Positions 17,666-27,492 of a DNA stretch of 64,000 nt are shown piece after piece. Below the pieces are notes generated by a model. That model was not told the origin of the DNA. It did no database searches and worked only from the letters and a program-made list of their open reading frames with translations. Numbering within the stretch: the first letter of the stretch is position 1; the number at the start of each line of letters is the position of its first letter. The stretch spans positions 62,001-126,000 of the forward strand of contig CAWIOU010000020.1 in NCBI GenBank assembly GCA_963837805.1, in the 5' to 3' direction. Both the position numbers and the translations under genes were made by a program. Source of the DNA: Bog-756 sp963837805. Lineage in GTDB: Bacteria; Actinomycetota; Acidimicrobiia; Acidimicrobiales; RAAP-2.

Positions 17666-19505
17666 TCAGCTCGAGCGGGCGGGCGGGATGAGTCCGTGGC
17701 GCCGGGCGAACCCCCGGACCTGCACCCGGCGGCGGCCGGCGAACCGGTGGATCTGGCGATAGACCCTGGCCGGCAGGCGCTCGGGCTCCACCCGCAGATC
17801 CGAAGTGTCGGCGGCCCGGATCTCTTCAGCCATCCTCAGGTAGGCGCGACGGCGGTAGTGGCGGATGTTGTCGGTGACGTCGTCCTCGGTGAGCACGAAT
17901 GTGCGGACATCGCACACGGTGGCGTTGGGGAGCGGTCCGACCACCCGGTCGAGCGCCTCGTTCATGGCGCGGTGGCGGAGGTGGCGTCCCGGCTCCTTCG
18001 GGTTGTCGAGGGGCACCTCGGCCCCGTTGAGGAGGATCAGCCTGGCGCCCTCGGGCATGGACCGGGCCAGCCAACCGATGTTCTCCTCGAACCGGTCGAC
18101 CGTGATGCCGCCGAGGAACTCGAACTCGTCGGCGAACCAGTCGAAGAACTCCCGCCCCATCCCGTCGCGCCCGAACCTGGCTTCCAGCATGGTCCTGAAC
18201 TCGGGGTCGGTGGCATCGTGGTGGAACTGGTGCCAGGGCACGGTGAGTCCGAGCCCACGGTGCCGGTAGAGACCTTGGGTGTAGTCGGTCAGCACGCTGT
18301 AGACGAGCACGTCGTAGTCGGGCGCCACGACGGCGGGGGAACGGAACACCTGCTGGTCGAGGAACGGGATGCGGTCGACGAGGGCCTTCTGGTCGGCCGA
18401 GAGGCCGGACACCGACTGGCGGAGGAGCTCGGTGTGGCCCACGTGGATGAAGGCACCCGACGGTCCGACGTGCGAGAAGTCGGTGGCGATCCGGCCGCCG
18501 AGGAATTCGGCCGTCGTCGTCAGGTCGCAGCCGCCGACCATCAGGATCCTGTCGGGCTGGGAAGCGGGTGCACCCGACGCCGCGCCCCGGTCGCCCGGGC
18601 GGGCCGGGGAGGCCTCCGCGCCCCCGGCCTCGGTGATCCAGTCGACGGATGCCTCGAGCGTGGACACCACCTCCCCCACCGGGGTGAGGGTGGGCCGGCC
18701 CAGCTTCTCGTACAGCCACTGCTCGACGCCCATGTGCAGGACCCGGCAGGAGAATAGGAAATCGGACAACGTGCCGTCGTGGCGGGACAGTGAGTAGAAG
18801 CCGCAGATCCCGTAGTCGCCGTACCGGTCGCTGACTTGCACGTACCCGGTCTCGTAGCCGGGGTCGCCGAGCATCGACTCGAACGAGTGGCGGTTCGGCC
18901 TGCGCTTGGTGAAGTTGAGCTGATTGGTCCGGCTGACCAACTCGAACAACCGCTCGCTCTCCGATGCTGCGTCGTGGCCCACGCACGACCCGGATGGCAC
19001 ACGAGCGGAGGAACTCCTCATTGGAGTCCTCGGCCACCCGGCGGTCGGACAGCTTGCGTTCGAGGAGGCGGTACTGCTCGAGCCTGGTCCGTCCGGGATC
19101 CGCTTTGCCCGAGAGCCCGGGCCGGCCGAGGAGTTGCCCGATGATCTCGGGGCCGGCCGTCCGGATGCCGGGCACGGCGTGGCTCACCTCGGCCCGGTTG
19201 ATGGCCAGGTCGTCGATGAACAGGACGTCGGCCGGCCGGAGTTGGGCGTCCTCGACGATCTGCGCCACCCGGGGGCCCTTCGGCGACCAGTCGATGCGGG
19301 CGAACACGAACTCGGCCCACAGCCCGTCCGCCTCGAGCCGGGCCCGGGCGTCGGCCTCGTCGTTCTTCGAGCAGATCGAGCTCACGATCCCCCGGCCGTT
19401 GAGGGTTCGGACCAGGTCGGCGACCGATGGATCGATGGTGACGGGTCCTTCGCTGAGCGTTCCGGCCCAGAGGGTGTCGTCGAGGTCCCAGACGACCAGC
19501 TTCAC
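17666..19505 (-). CDS. FkbH-like HAD-superfamily protein, one frameshift
   Basis: Encodes a two-part protein of about 612 residues. The N-terminal HAD domain has motif I 'VVWDLDDTLWAGTLSEG', 'SICSKNDEADARARLEADGL' and 'LFIDDLAINRAE', as in FkbH/HAD-IIIC proteins that build glyceryl- or acyl-type units on carriers. The C-terminal domain has 'RILMVGGCDLTTTAEFLGG', an SGNH-like serine-poor fold that often follows HAD domains in glycan clusters. The frame changes near 18960-19000; the span is one base over a multiple of three. Start ATG 19505, divergent from the second sulfotransferase. In this setting it probably adds a non-sugar substituent to a surface glycan. Confidence 0.78.
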
Positions 19506-19682
19506 CGCATCCGAGCAATTCCTCGGTGGCCGGATCGCCCCAGGCCGTCCCCTTCGCCCCCCTGCTCAAGGTGTGCGCCCCATCGGGAAATGATCCCACA
19601 GCCCCTGGGTCCCCTCAACCGATCGACACCCCTGAGCCGTCGTCGACCGCCGGAGCGGAAGACTCAAAGAACGAGGTCACAC

Positions 19683-20606
19683 GTGAATTCGGACGGAGCA
19701 GCGGCGTGGCGCCGGGGTAAGATGCGGCCCGTGGAAACGGGGCCCGGGTCAGCTGCGCTCACTCCGTCGCCACCCCGGCGGAGTGCACCCCAGCGGGCCC
19801 AGCTACGGCTCCGCCGTGGGGCCCGCGACATCCAGGAGCTGTGGGCCATCCGCCGGAGCGATCCGCCCTATCGCCGTCTGGCCGAGACCTTCGAGCTGCC
19901 CGATGGGAGCCGCCGGGTCTACTGCCACCACGTGCGCAAGACGGCCGGGACCAGCCTGTATCTGAGTTTCCTGGCTCTCGGGGGCGAGGATCCGATGGAG
20001 GTCTGGCGTCGCGTCACCACCTCCCGCCTGCCCAGGACGGTCAGCGGCCAGTACAGCTTCGCGTCCAACAACCGGCGACTCCTGGCCGAGGGCCGCTACT
20101 TCTACGGGCGGTCGCACCGCCCGGCGGCCGATCAGCCCCTTCCACCCCGGACCTTCACGGTGACCGTCCTGCGGGACCCGGTCGAGCGGGTTCACTCCCT
20201 GTTCGACTACCTGGTGGCCGGCGACCGGCCCGACACTCCCGGGCAGGTGGCCGACCGCGAGCGGACGGTGGCCGGCGCCGGGTTCGACGCCTTCTTGGAG
20301 CAGGTCACGCCGAGGGACCTCTTGAACCAGCTGACCATGTTCTCCTCCCGACTGGACGTGTCCGAGGCGGCCGATCGGATCGCGGCCTGCTCCTGTGTCT
20401 TCTTCGCCGAGGACTTCGCCGGGGGTCTGGCCCGGCTGGGGCAGCGGCTCGGGCTGTCCCTCTCCCCCCAGCGGGCCCGGGTGACGGCGACCCGGTCCTC
20501 GCTGTCCGATGCCCAGCGCGAACGGCTCCGGACCAGGCTGGAACCGGAGTACGAGCTCCTGGGCCGCCTCGCCGGGCGAGGCATCGCCGCGCCTCGGCCC
20601 GTTTGA
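19683..20606 (+). CDS. Sulfotransferase family protein (family-2-like)
   Basis: A protein of about 307 residues with the PAPS-binding signature 'HHVRKTAGTSLYLSFL' near residue 85 and the 3'-phosphate segment 'VTVLRDPVERVHSLFDYL' near residue 164, as in carbohydrate (heparan 2-O-type) sulfotransferases. There is no signal peptide, so it acts in the cytoplasm. The start is uncertain: GTG 19683 has GAGG 6 bases upstream, while ATG 19722 in the same frame is preceded by a GGGG run. It is divergent from the FkbH-like gene. It is the second of two unrelated-looking sulfotransferases in the region. Confidence 0.8.
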   Translation: MNSDGAAAWRRGKMRPVETGPGSAALTPSPPRRSAPQRAQLRLRRGARDIQELWAIRRSDPPYRRLAETFELPDGSRRVYCHHVRKTAGTSLYLSFLALGGEDPMEVWRRVTTSRLPRTVSGQYSFASNNRRLLAEGRYFYGRSHRPAADQPLPPRTFTVTVLRDPVERVHSLFDYLVAGDRPDTPGQVADRERTVAGAGFDAFLEQVTPRDLLNQLTMFSSRLDVSEAADRIAACSCVFFAEDFAGGLARLGQRLGLSLSPQRARVTATRSSLSDAQRERLRTRLEPEYELLGRLAGRGIAAPRPV

Positions 20607-20702
20607 CCTCGGGCGCCGGCACCGGTCCCCCCGGGGCGCCGGCGGCGCCTCCGTCAGGAGAGCAAAACCCGCCCGTTGGTAGACTGAGGGGGAGGAGGAC
20701 GC

Positions 20703-21617
20703 ATGGACCGGACCCGCAGACTCGCCGTCAGCCTCGTGCTCACCGCGGCGCTGGTGGTAATCGAGCTCGGTTTCGGGATGGTCGCCCACTCGTCCGGTCT
20801 GGTGGCCGACGCCGGTCACAACCTGGCCGACGTGGGTGCCCTCGTTCTCTCACTGGTGGCGGTGCGCCTCGCCCTCCGGCCTCCCAGTGCGGCCCGGTCC
20901 TTCGGCAACCACCGGGCCACCATCCTGGCGGCACTGGCCAACGCCGCCCTCATTGCCGTCGTCACCGTGCTGATCGTGATCGACAGCGTCCACCGCTTCG
21001 GCCATCCCGAGCACGTCCGGGCCGGGCTGGTGATCGTGGTGGCCTCGGTCGGCCTGGTCGTGAACGGGCTGGCTGCCCTGGTCCTTCGCGACGGGTCCAA
21101 CGATCTCAACATGCGGGCCGCCCTGCTGCACATGGCCGGCGACGCCCTGGCCTCCTTGGCCGTCGTGGCCGCCGCCGTCGTGCTGCTCTTCGTGCCCTCC
21201 GCCACCTGGCTCGACCCGGTGTCCGCCCTGGCGGTGGCGGCCGTCATCGTGTTCCAGACCCTTCGGGTCTTCCGGGCCAGCATCGCCGTCCTCCTCGAAT
21301 CGACGCCTCCCGATCTCGATCTGGACCAGCTCACTGCGGCCATGTCCGGGGTGCCCGGAGTGGGCGAAGTCCACGACCTCCATGTCTGGAGCCTGTCCAG
21401 CGAGATGCGGGTGCTGTCCGCCCACATGGTTCTGACCGGCCATCCCACGCTCGAAGAGGCCCAGTCGGTCGGGGACCGGGTGAAGGCAACCATCGCCGGC
21501 CCCTTCGGGATCGCCCACACCACACTCGAACTGGAATGCGAGCGATGCAACGACGAGGACGATCCTTGCCGGATGGAGGCCGCCTCGGCCACCCGGCTCC
21601 CGGTCCATCGACACTGA
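20703..21617 (+). CDS. Cation diffusion facilitator (CzcD/ZitB-like) metal exporter
   Basis: A 304-residue CDF transporter that exports Zn2+ or a similar divalent metal in exchange for protons. It has six membrane helices. The metal site is formed by 'ADAGHNLAD' near residue 38 and 'HMAGDALAS' near residue 142, a paired H-x3-D pattern that favours zinc. The cytoplasmic domain contains 'VHDLHVWSLSSEMRVLSAHM', typical of the family. An extra C-terminal segment has three cysteines ('CERCNDEDDPC') and a final His pair, a likely metal-sensing or binding tail. GAGGAGG precedes ATG 20703. It is not obviously linked to the glycan genes. Confidence 0.9.
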   Translation: MDRTRRLAVSLVLTAALVVIELGFGMVAHSSGLVADAGHNLADVGALVLSLVAVRLALRPPSAARSFGNHRATILAALANAALIAVVTVLIVIDSVHRFGHPEHVRAGLVIVVASVGLVVNGLAALVLRDGSNDLNMRAALLHMAGDALASLAVVAAAVVLLFVPSATWLDPVSALAVAAVIVFQTLRVFRASIAVLLESTPPDLDLDQLTAAMSGVPGVGEVHDLHVWSLSSEMRVLSAHMVLTGHPTLEEAQSVGDRVKATIAGPFGIAHTTLELECERCNDEDDPCRMEAASATRLPVHRH

Positions 21618-22185
21618 CCGATCGGCTCCCGATCCATCGGTGCCCGGACGCGACGCGGCCCCGAGTAACCGAGCGGCCGAAACCACCCAAGCTCCTCGGG
21701 GCCACGCACTTGGCAGACTCGGTCTCACCCGCGCCGAGCCGTGTCGGACGACTCTGCGGCAGGCACCGAACCGGTGCGCTCCGGAAGAGCGCTCCGGCCC
21801 GTCACCGGACCACCTTCTCGGTAACCTACGGCCCCACCTCTTCCTCCGATTCAGCCGCCCGGGGTACCTTTCGGCCCTTCCGTGCGACCTCCTCCAAGTT
21901 CCTGGCGGAGCTTCGGTGTCCCGAACAATTGACACTGTGATTGGCCGGCCGGCGAGGGTCAAGAGGCCCCCGCGAAATCCCTACCTTTTCCGCCACATTT
22001 CTGACGCTGTCCCCAGGTCCCGTGGAGATGTCCACCGTTCATCCCCAGTGGCGGGGTGGTGGCCGAGCGGGTCCGGGGCCGCCCCGCCGGCACCCCACGG
22101 GCCGACGGTGACCACCCCGGCGGCATGGCGACCGACAGCCTCGGATACCTCGTTGGTAGCCTGAGCGGTCCATGAGCCGGAGGAT
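21618..22185. other. Intergenic region without a recognised gene
   Basis: About 570 bp between the CDF gene and the GH43-like gene. No open frame here has family similarity or a good ribosome site. It is less biased in codon position than the genes around it. A TTGACA hexamer near 21928 is a possible -35 box, but no matching -10 box was found. No tRNA or known riboswitch was seen. Confidence 0.5.
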
Positions 22186-23319
22186 ATGGACGTGATCCTC
22201 GACGACGCGCCGAGACGACGTGCCGTGGCCACGGCCCTGGCGGCGGTCGTGGTCGTGGCCGCCATCGTCACGACGGTGGGCACCCTGGCCACGGCAGCCG
22301 GGCCCGGTCCGGAGGGACCGTCGGGACCGAGTGCGGCCGACCGGCCCCCGGCCGATCCGGACCCGTTCTCCCCGGGGCTGGTCGTGTCCTCCCACCAGGA
22401 CGAGTCCGATCCCGTCCTCTACCGGATCGACGACCGCTACTTCCTTCTGACCAGCGGGATCGGCGGTACGCCGGCGGTCAACGTCCCGGTGGCGTCGACC
22501 ACCGACTTCGACGTGTGGGGCCCGGTCACCGACGCACTCCCCACCCTTCCCCACTGGGCCGTCCCCGGGTACACCTGGGCCCCCGACCTCCACCAGTTCG
22601 GAGCCACCTACGTCCTGTACTTCACGGCCATGGTCCGGGGCACGTCGCCGGCCATGGAGTGCATCGGGGACGCGGTCGGGTCCGCCCCCGACGGCCCGTT
22701 CCACGCCAGCAGGAGGCCGTTCATCTGCCAACGGGATCAGGGTGGCTCGATCGACCCCCGGGTGTTCACTGCGCCCGGCGGCACCAACTGGATGCTGTGG
22801 AAGTCCGACCAGAACATCGGGGGGTCGACCACCCCCACCAAGCTGTGGTCGCAACCGCTGACCGCCGACGGGCTGGGCCTCACCGGCCGGGCCGCCGACC
22901 TGATGGGCCCCGACGAGCCGTGGCAGGGCACCATCGTGGAGGCGCCGGACATGGTCGACGTCGGGGGTTCGTACTGGCTCTTCTACTCGGGGAACTGGTT
23001 CAACGAGGCGGCCTACGCCATCGGGGCCGCTCGGTGCAAGGGCCCGTCCGGCCCGTGTGCCGACCACTCCCCGCTCCCCCTGCTCAGCTCCGACGCCCAG
23101 GGGGAGGGACCCGGGGAGGAGTCGATGTTCGATGACCCGAGCGGGGTGTGGATGCTCTACACGCCGCGGCACTCCTCGGTGCCCCTGGCCGAGGTACCTC
23201 CGCGGCCGGTGGTCATCACCCGGATCGGTTTCGGCGTCCACGGTCCCTACCTGGCGGCCGGGGCCACTCCCCCGAGCCTCGATGTCCTCGGGCCGGGACT
23301 GCTCCGGTCAGCCCCGTAG
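22186..23319 (+). CDS. Secreted or anchored GH43-like five-bladed propeller glycosidase
   Basis: A 377-residue protein with an N-terminal hydrophobic segment (signal anchor or signal peptide, about residues 13-37) and a glycoside hydrolase family 43-type beta-propeller. The three acidic positions of the family can be placed: Asp in 'DESDPVLYRIDDRYFLL' near residue 73, Asp in 'GGSIDPRVF' near residue 187, and Glu in 'TIVEAPDMV' near residue 250. This would make it an exported arabinosidase, xylosidase or similar enzyme. It is the last gene of the glycan region and overlaps the convergent gatB by 12 bp at its 3' end. Substrate unknown. Confidence 0.8.
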   Translation: MDVILDDAPRRRAVATALAAVVVVAAIVTTVGTLATAAGPGPEGPSGPSAADRPPADPDPFSPGLVVSSHQDESDPVLYRIDDRYFLLTSGIGGTPAVNVPVASTTDFDVWGPVTDALPTLPHWAVPGYTWAPDLHQFGATYVLYFTAMVRGTSPAMECIGDAVGSAPDGPFHASRRPFICQRDQGGSIDPRVFTAPGGTNWMLWKSDQNIGGSTTPTKLWSQPLTADGLGLTGRAADLMGPDEPWQGTIVEAPDMVDVGGSYWLFYSGNWFNEAAYAIGAARCKGPSGPCADHSPLPLLSSDAQGEGPGEESMFDDPSGVWMLYTPRHSSVPLAEVPPRPVVITRIGFGVHGPYLAAGATPPSLDVLGPGLLRSAP

Positions 23320-24757
23320 CCGGCGCAGCTCGGCGGAGACGGCCTTGCCGTCGGCCTGACCCTTGGTCGCCTTCATGACCGCGCCGGTGAACAGACCGGC
23401 CAGCTTGTCCTCGCCCTGACGGTAGCGCTCCCATTCGTCGGGGTGGGCGGCCACCGCCTCGGCCACCGCCGAGGCCAGCGAGTCCTCGGACATGGCTTCG
23501 AACCCCTTGGCCGCGGCAATGGTCGCCGGATCGCCGCCCCCGGCGACCAGCAGCTCGCCGAGGACCGTCTTGGCCTGGGTGGCGGTCAGCGAGCCCGATG
23601 CCTCCATGGTCAAGAGAGCCACGTAGGAATCGGGGTCGAGAGCCCGGGCCGCGGCCGCGTCGTTGGCCGCCTCGTTGGCCGTGCGGGCCAGGGCCAGTGC
23701 CGGACGCACCCCGGCGGCCACCGCGGCGGTCACCAGGTCGTCCAGACCCAGGTCGACGACGGTGGCCACCTGGTCGACGTGGGCCACTGACGGGCCGTCC
23801 CCGCCGTCGGCCTCCCCGAGCAGCTCGATGAGCCGGGACCGCCGTACGGCGGGCATCACGCCCATGGTGTCGGAGACGGCCCGGAGCCACTCGGCGTCGG
23901 GTACCAGGGGGACCAGGTCGGGCTCGAGGAAGTACCGGTAGTCGTAGGCGTCCTCCTTCGACCGCAGGGTGACCGTGCGGCCTTCCCCCTCGTCCCAGTG
24001 GCGGGTCTGCTGGACAACCGGCTCTCCTGCTTCGAGCAGGTCGATCTGGCGGTCGGCCTCGTAGTCGATGGCCCGACCCAGCGAACGGACCGAGTTGAGG
24101 TTCTTGATCTCGCAGCGGGTCCCGAGCGCCTCGCCGGCCGAACGCCGCACCGACACGTTGGCGTCGACCCGCATCGAGCCCTCCTCCATCTTGCCGTCGG
24201 ACGCGCCGGACGCCACCAGGATGGCCCGCAGCTCAGTGGCGTACGCCCTGGCCTGGTCGGAGGAGCGCATGTCCGGCCGGCTCACGATCTCGACCAACGG
24301 CACCCCGGACCGGTTGTAGTCGACCAGGGAGTAGTCGGCGCCGTGGATACGGCCCGACGCCCCGGCATGGGTGGTCTTGCCGGTGTCCTCCTCCATGTGG
24401 GCCCGTTCGATGCCGACCCTGGTGCCGTCGGGGAGGTCGAAGCTGACCGTCGACGTTGATCGGCTCGTCGTACTGGCTGATCTGGTAGTCCTTGGCCTGG
24501 TCGGGATAGAAATAGTTCTTGCGGTGGAAGGTCGATGGCCGGATCTCGCAGTTGAGGGCCGTGCCGATGGCCATGGCCAGCTCGACCGCCTTCTGGTTGA
24601 GGACGGGCAGCGAGCCGGGGAGCCCGAGGCAGACCGGGCACACGTTGGTGTTGGGCTGGTCGCCGAACATGTTCGGGCAGCCGCAGAAGAGCTTGGTGGC
24701 CGTCTTGAGCTCGCAGTGCACCTCGAGGCCGATGACCATCTCCCAGCCCGGCTTCAC
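23308..24757 (-). CDS. gatB: Asp/Glu-tRNA amidotransferase subunit B, one frameshift
   Basis: GatB binds misacylated Glu-tRNA(Gln) or Asp-tRNA(Asn) and carries the kinase-type activation step of the transamidation done with GatA and GatC. It starts at GTG 24757, overlapping the gatA stop as GTGA. The N-terminal 'GLEVHCELKTATKLFCGCPN' block and the 'KNYFYPDQAKDYQISQYDEP' block are diagnostic. The frame then breaks at the CC at 24447-24448; removing one base restores 'FDLPDGTRVGIERAHMEEDT'. The span is one over a multiple of three. The tail is the YqeY-like domain ending 'AELRRLRG'. Because GatB is essential where GlnRS or AsnRS is absent, the break is very probably a sequence error. Confidence 0.92.
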
Positions 24758-26220
24758 GACCGGACCCTCCCGGCCAGCACCGGAGGCGAGATGCCCGGCG
24801 CGGCCGCCTCCAACACCGCCGCCACCTTGAAGACGGTGCTCTCCGACAGCGCCGGGCCGAGCAGCTGCACCCCGACCGGAAGCCCGTCCTCCCCCGTACC
24901 GAAGGGGACGCTGATGGCCGGGTGGCCGGCCAGGTTGGACGGGATCGTGCACACATCCGAGAGGTACATGGTCAGGGGATCGCCGGTCTTGGCCCCGAGC
25001 GGGAAGGCGGTAGTCGGTGCAGTCGGTCCGAGCAGGACGTCGCACCGCCCGTAGGCCCTGGCGAACCCCTCGATGATCCTGGTCCGGACCCGAAGAGCCT
25101 GGTTGTAGTAGGCGTCCATGTAGCCGGCCGAGAGCACGTAGGTGCCGAGCATGATCCGGCGCTTCACCTCGGCCCCGAACCCGGCCGACCGGGTGGCGGT
25201 GTTCATGGCCACGTTGTCGTCGGCGTCGACCCGGAGTCCGTAGCGGACCCCGTCGTAGCGGGCCAGATTGGAGGAGGCCTCACCGGGGGCGATCAAGTAG
25301 TAGGCGGACAGGCCGAGGACCACCTCGGGCACCGACACCTCCACCACCCGGGCCCCGGCCACGGCGCAGGCCTCGGCCGCCTCGCCCACCCGGGCCACCA
25401 CATCGGGGGCGGCCCCGTCGAGGAACTCGGTCAGCACGCCCACGGTCAGGCCGTCGACGCCGTCGTCGAGCACCGACAGGACCCGCGGGGTCGGACGGTT
25501 GAGCGAGGTGGTGTCGGCCGGGTCGTGCCCGCCGATCACGTCGAAGAGGAGGGCGGCGTCGGCCACCGTGGTGGCCAGGGGCCCGATCTGGTCGAGTGAG
25601 CTGGCGAAGGCGATCAGGCCGTAGCGGGAGACGGTGCCGTAGGTGGGTTTCATGCCCACCACCCCGCACAGGGCGGCCGGCTGGCGGATGGACCCCCCGG
25701 TGTCCGAGCCGAGGGCCAGCGCAGCGAAACCGGCGGCCACGGCGGCGGCCGACCCTCCCGACGAGCCCCCTGGCACCCGGCCGGTGTCGTGGGGGTTGCG
25801 GGTGGGCCCGAAGGCCGACCCCTCGGTAGACGATCCCATGGCGAACTCGTCCATGTTGGTCTTCCCGATCATGACCGCGCCGGCCCGCTGCAGGCTGGTC
25901 ACCACCGTGGCGTCGTAGGGGGGCCGCCACCCCTCGAGGATGCGCGACGAGCAGGTGGTGGGGACGCCCCGGGTGCACAGGTTGTCCTTCAGGGCGACCG
26001 GGACTCCGGCCAGCGGTCCCGGGTCCTCGCCCCGGGCCACCTTCTCGTCGACCTCGGTGGCCTGGGCCCGGGCCTCCTCGGTGGTCACCAGGTTGAAGGC
26101 GTGGACCTCGGACTCACCTGCCTCGATGGCGGCCAGGTACCCGTCGAGGACGTCGCCGGCACGTCGGGCCCCGGAGCGGACGGCGCCGGCCAGGTCGGCC
26201 GCGGGGGCCGGGGAGCTCAC
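24754..26220 (-). CDS. gatA: Asp/Glu-tRNA amidotransferase subunit A
   Basis: A 488-residue amidase-signature subunit that releases ammonia from glutamine for the tRNA transamidation reaction. The Ser-cisSer-Lys triad is visible: Lys in 'VALKDNLCTRG' near residue 77, the glycine-serine loop 'PGGSSGGSAAAVAAG' near residue 150, and the nucleophile region 'GSDTGGSIRQPAALCG' near residue 173. Start GTG 26220 overlaps the gatC stop (GTGA), and its own stop overlaps the gatB start, so the three subunits are translationally coupled. Length matches the family. Confidence 0.96.
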   Translation of the reverse strand: MSSPAPAADLAGAVRSGARRAGDVLDGYLAAIEAGESEVHAFNLVTTEEARAQATEVDEKVARGEDPGPLAGVPVALKDNLCTRGVPTTCSSRILEGWRPPYDATVVTSLQRAGAVMIGKTNMDEFAMGSSTEGSAFGPTRNPHDTGRVPGGSSGGSAAAVAAGFAALALGSDTGGSIRQPAALCGVVGMKPTYGTVSRYGLIAFASSLDQIGPLATTVADAALLFDVIGGHDPADTTSLNRPTPRVLSVLDDGVDGLTVGVLTEFLDGAAPDVVARVGEAAEACAVAGARVVEVSVPEVVLGLSAYYLIAPGEASSNLARYDGVRYGLRVDADDNVAMNTATRSAGFGAEVKRRIMLGTYVLSAGYMDAYYNQALRVRTRIIEGFARAYGRCDVLLGPTAPTTAFPLGAKTGDPLTMYLSDVCTIPSNLAGHPAISVPFGTGEDGLPVGVQLLGPALSESTVFKVAAVLEAAAPGISPPVLAGRVRS

Positions 26221-26525
26221 GGGGCTTCGCCCAGGATGCGGGGCACCCTGAACCGGTGGTCCTCCACCGACGGCGCCTGGGCCAGCACCTCCTCGCGGTC
26301 GAGACACGGCACGACCTCGTCGGTCCGGAGGACATTGGTCACGGCCAGGGCGTGGGCGGTCGGCACCACGCCGGCCAGGTCGAGGGAGGAGACATCGGCC
26401 GCGTGGTCGAGCACCTGGGCCAGCTGACCGGTGAACAGGTCGAGCTCCTCCTCGGTCAGGTCGAGCCGGGCCAGGGCGGCCACATGGGCCACCTCGGCGC
26501 GGGTCAGGCGTTCGGGCCGGGCCAT
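26217..26525 (-). CDS. gatC: Asp/Glu-tRNA amidotransferase subunit C
   Basis: A 102-residue small subunit that bridges GatA and GatB. The N-terminal 'LTRAEVAHVAALARLDLTEE' and the C-terminal 'APSVEDHRFRVPRIL' blocks are the usual conserved ends of GatC. ATG 26525 overlaps the stop of the upstream esterase-like gene as TGATG. It is first of the three amidotransferase genes in the order C-A-B. Confidence 0.95.
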   Translation of the reverse strand: MARPERLTRAEVAHVAALARLDLTEEELDLFTGQLAQVLDHAADVSSLDLAGVVPTAHALAVTNVLRTDEVVPCLDREEVLAQAPSVEDHRFRVPRILGEAP

Positions 26526-27298
26526 CAGGCGGATGCGGTACCCGGCCCGGAGAGGGCACCGAGGACGAACTCCACCACCTGCTTCTCGATCAGCGGGGCG
26601 TCCCAGTCGAGGGTGGCCACGTGGAAGCTGCGCTCGAGGTGGACCCGCTCGATCGACCCTCCCACCCCGGCCTCGAGGACGTCCCCCGACACGGGGTCGA
26701 CGACATGGTCCTCCCGGCTGCTCAACAGGAGGGCCGGGCAGCGGATGTCGGCCAGCCGGGCCTTGACCGTGGCCACGCCCTCGAAGAGGGAGAGTACGGC
26801 GGCCAGCGGCGTGCCCGGGTAGGCGGCCTCGACCACACCCTCCTTGGCGATGTCCGAACCGATGCCGTCGATGACCTCGGTGCCCGCCTCGACGAGGCTC
26901 CGGATGCCGTCCAGGAACTCAGCATCAGGCGGTTCGACCAGCGGGTTGACCACCGCGATGCCGGCGATTTCGGGGTGCTGTTCGGCCAACCAGCAGGTCA
27001 GCGTCCCTCCCATCGACAGACCGGCGACCGCCACCCGCTCGCAGCGGGCAGCCAGCTCCTCATAGGCGGCCTCGGCCGCCGTCGACCAGTCCGCCCACCG
27101 GGTCGGCACCATGTCCTCAACGGCGGTGCCGTGGCCGGGGAGCAGCGGGAGCTCGACGGTGAGGCCGGCGGCGGCCACCGCCTCGGCCAGCGGTCGCATG
27201 GATTGGGGATTCCCGGTGAAGCCGTGGAGCACGAGGACCCCGTGGGAGCCACCTCGGAACGACCACGGTTCGGCACCAGGGATGATCGGAGCGGTCAC
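26525..27298 (-). CDS. Alpha/beta hydrolase, carboxylesterase/monoacylglycerol-lipase-like
   Basis: A 257-residue alpha/beta hydrolase similar to Est30 and the thermostable monoacylglycerol lipases. The oxyanion block is 'VLHGFTGNPQSMRPLAEA', the nucleophile elbow 'GLSMGG' is near residue 93, the acid is in 'SSREDHVVDP' near residue 197, and the His is in 'SFHVATLDWD' near residue 224. The start is taken as GTG 27298; the frame stays open further upstream but without family similarity. It is coupled to gatC by a TGATG overlap, although no functional link is known. It is divergent from the SCP2 gene across an operator-rich region. Confidence 0.88.
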   Translation of the reverse strand: MTAPIIPGAEPWSFRGGSHGVLVLHGFTGNPQSMRPLAEAVAAAGLTVELPLLPGHGTAVEDMVPTRWADWSTAAEAAYEELAARCERVAVAGLSMGGTLTCWLAEQHPEIAGIAVVNPLVEPPDAEFLDGIRSLVEAGTEVIDGIGSDIAKEGVVEAAYPGTPLAAVLSLFEGVATVKARLADIRCPALLLSSREDHVVDPVSGDVLEAGVGGSIERVHLERSFHVATLDWDAPLIEKQVVEFVLGALSGPGTASA

Positions 27299-27371
27299 GA
27301 GGGGGGATGCTACCAATGATGCTGTCCCTCTCTTCCGGAGGGGTCCGGCTCTCGACGGGTCGCCCCCGGTT

Positions 27372-27415
27372 CTCTCGAGGGGGGAACCTCGGACTCTCGA
27401 GGAGGGAACCTCTGG
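27372..27415. repeat. Two tandem 22-bp direct repeats
   Basis: Two adjacent 22-bp copies (27372-27393 and 27394-27415) match at 19 positions by eye. Each contains CTCTCGAG followed by a G-run and AACCTC. They lie between divergent genes, just upstream of the paired operators. Their period of about two helical turns would put bound proteins on the same face. Confidence 0.6.
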
Positions 27416-27443
27416 ATGTTCCAATTCGAGAATCGGGGTTTTT

Positions 27444-27492
27444 ATCGGCTACAGCCGATATATGGCCCGATCGGATATCGGCTGTGACCGAT
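27444..27492. promoter_or_regulatory. Paired operator-like palindromes before the SCP2 gene
   Basis: ATCGGCTACAGCCGAT (27444-27459) has arms of 7 bp around 2 bp. A second copy, ATCGGCTGTGACCGAT (27477-27492), has one arm mismatch. Their centres are 33 bp apart, close to three helical turns, and the middle spacer holds a further CCGATCGG palindrome. This strongly resembles a double site for a dimeric repressor. It lies 148 bp before the SCP2 gene and 146 bp before the divergent esterase gene. Confidence 0.6.

Noticed and set aside
21618..22185. tRNA-like GGTGGCCGAGCGG segment near 22065
   Set aside because: It resembles a tRNA-Ser D-arm start only; no anticodon or T-arm follows.
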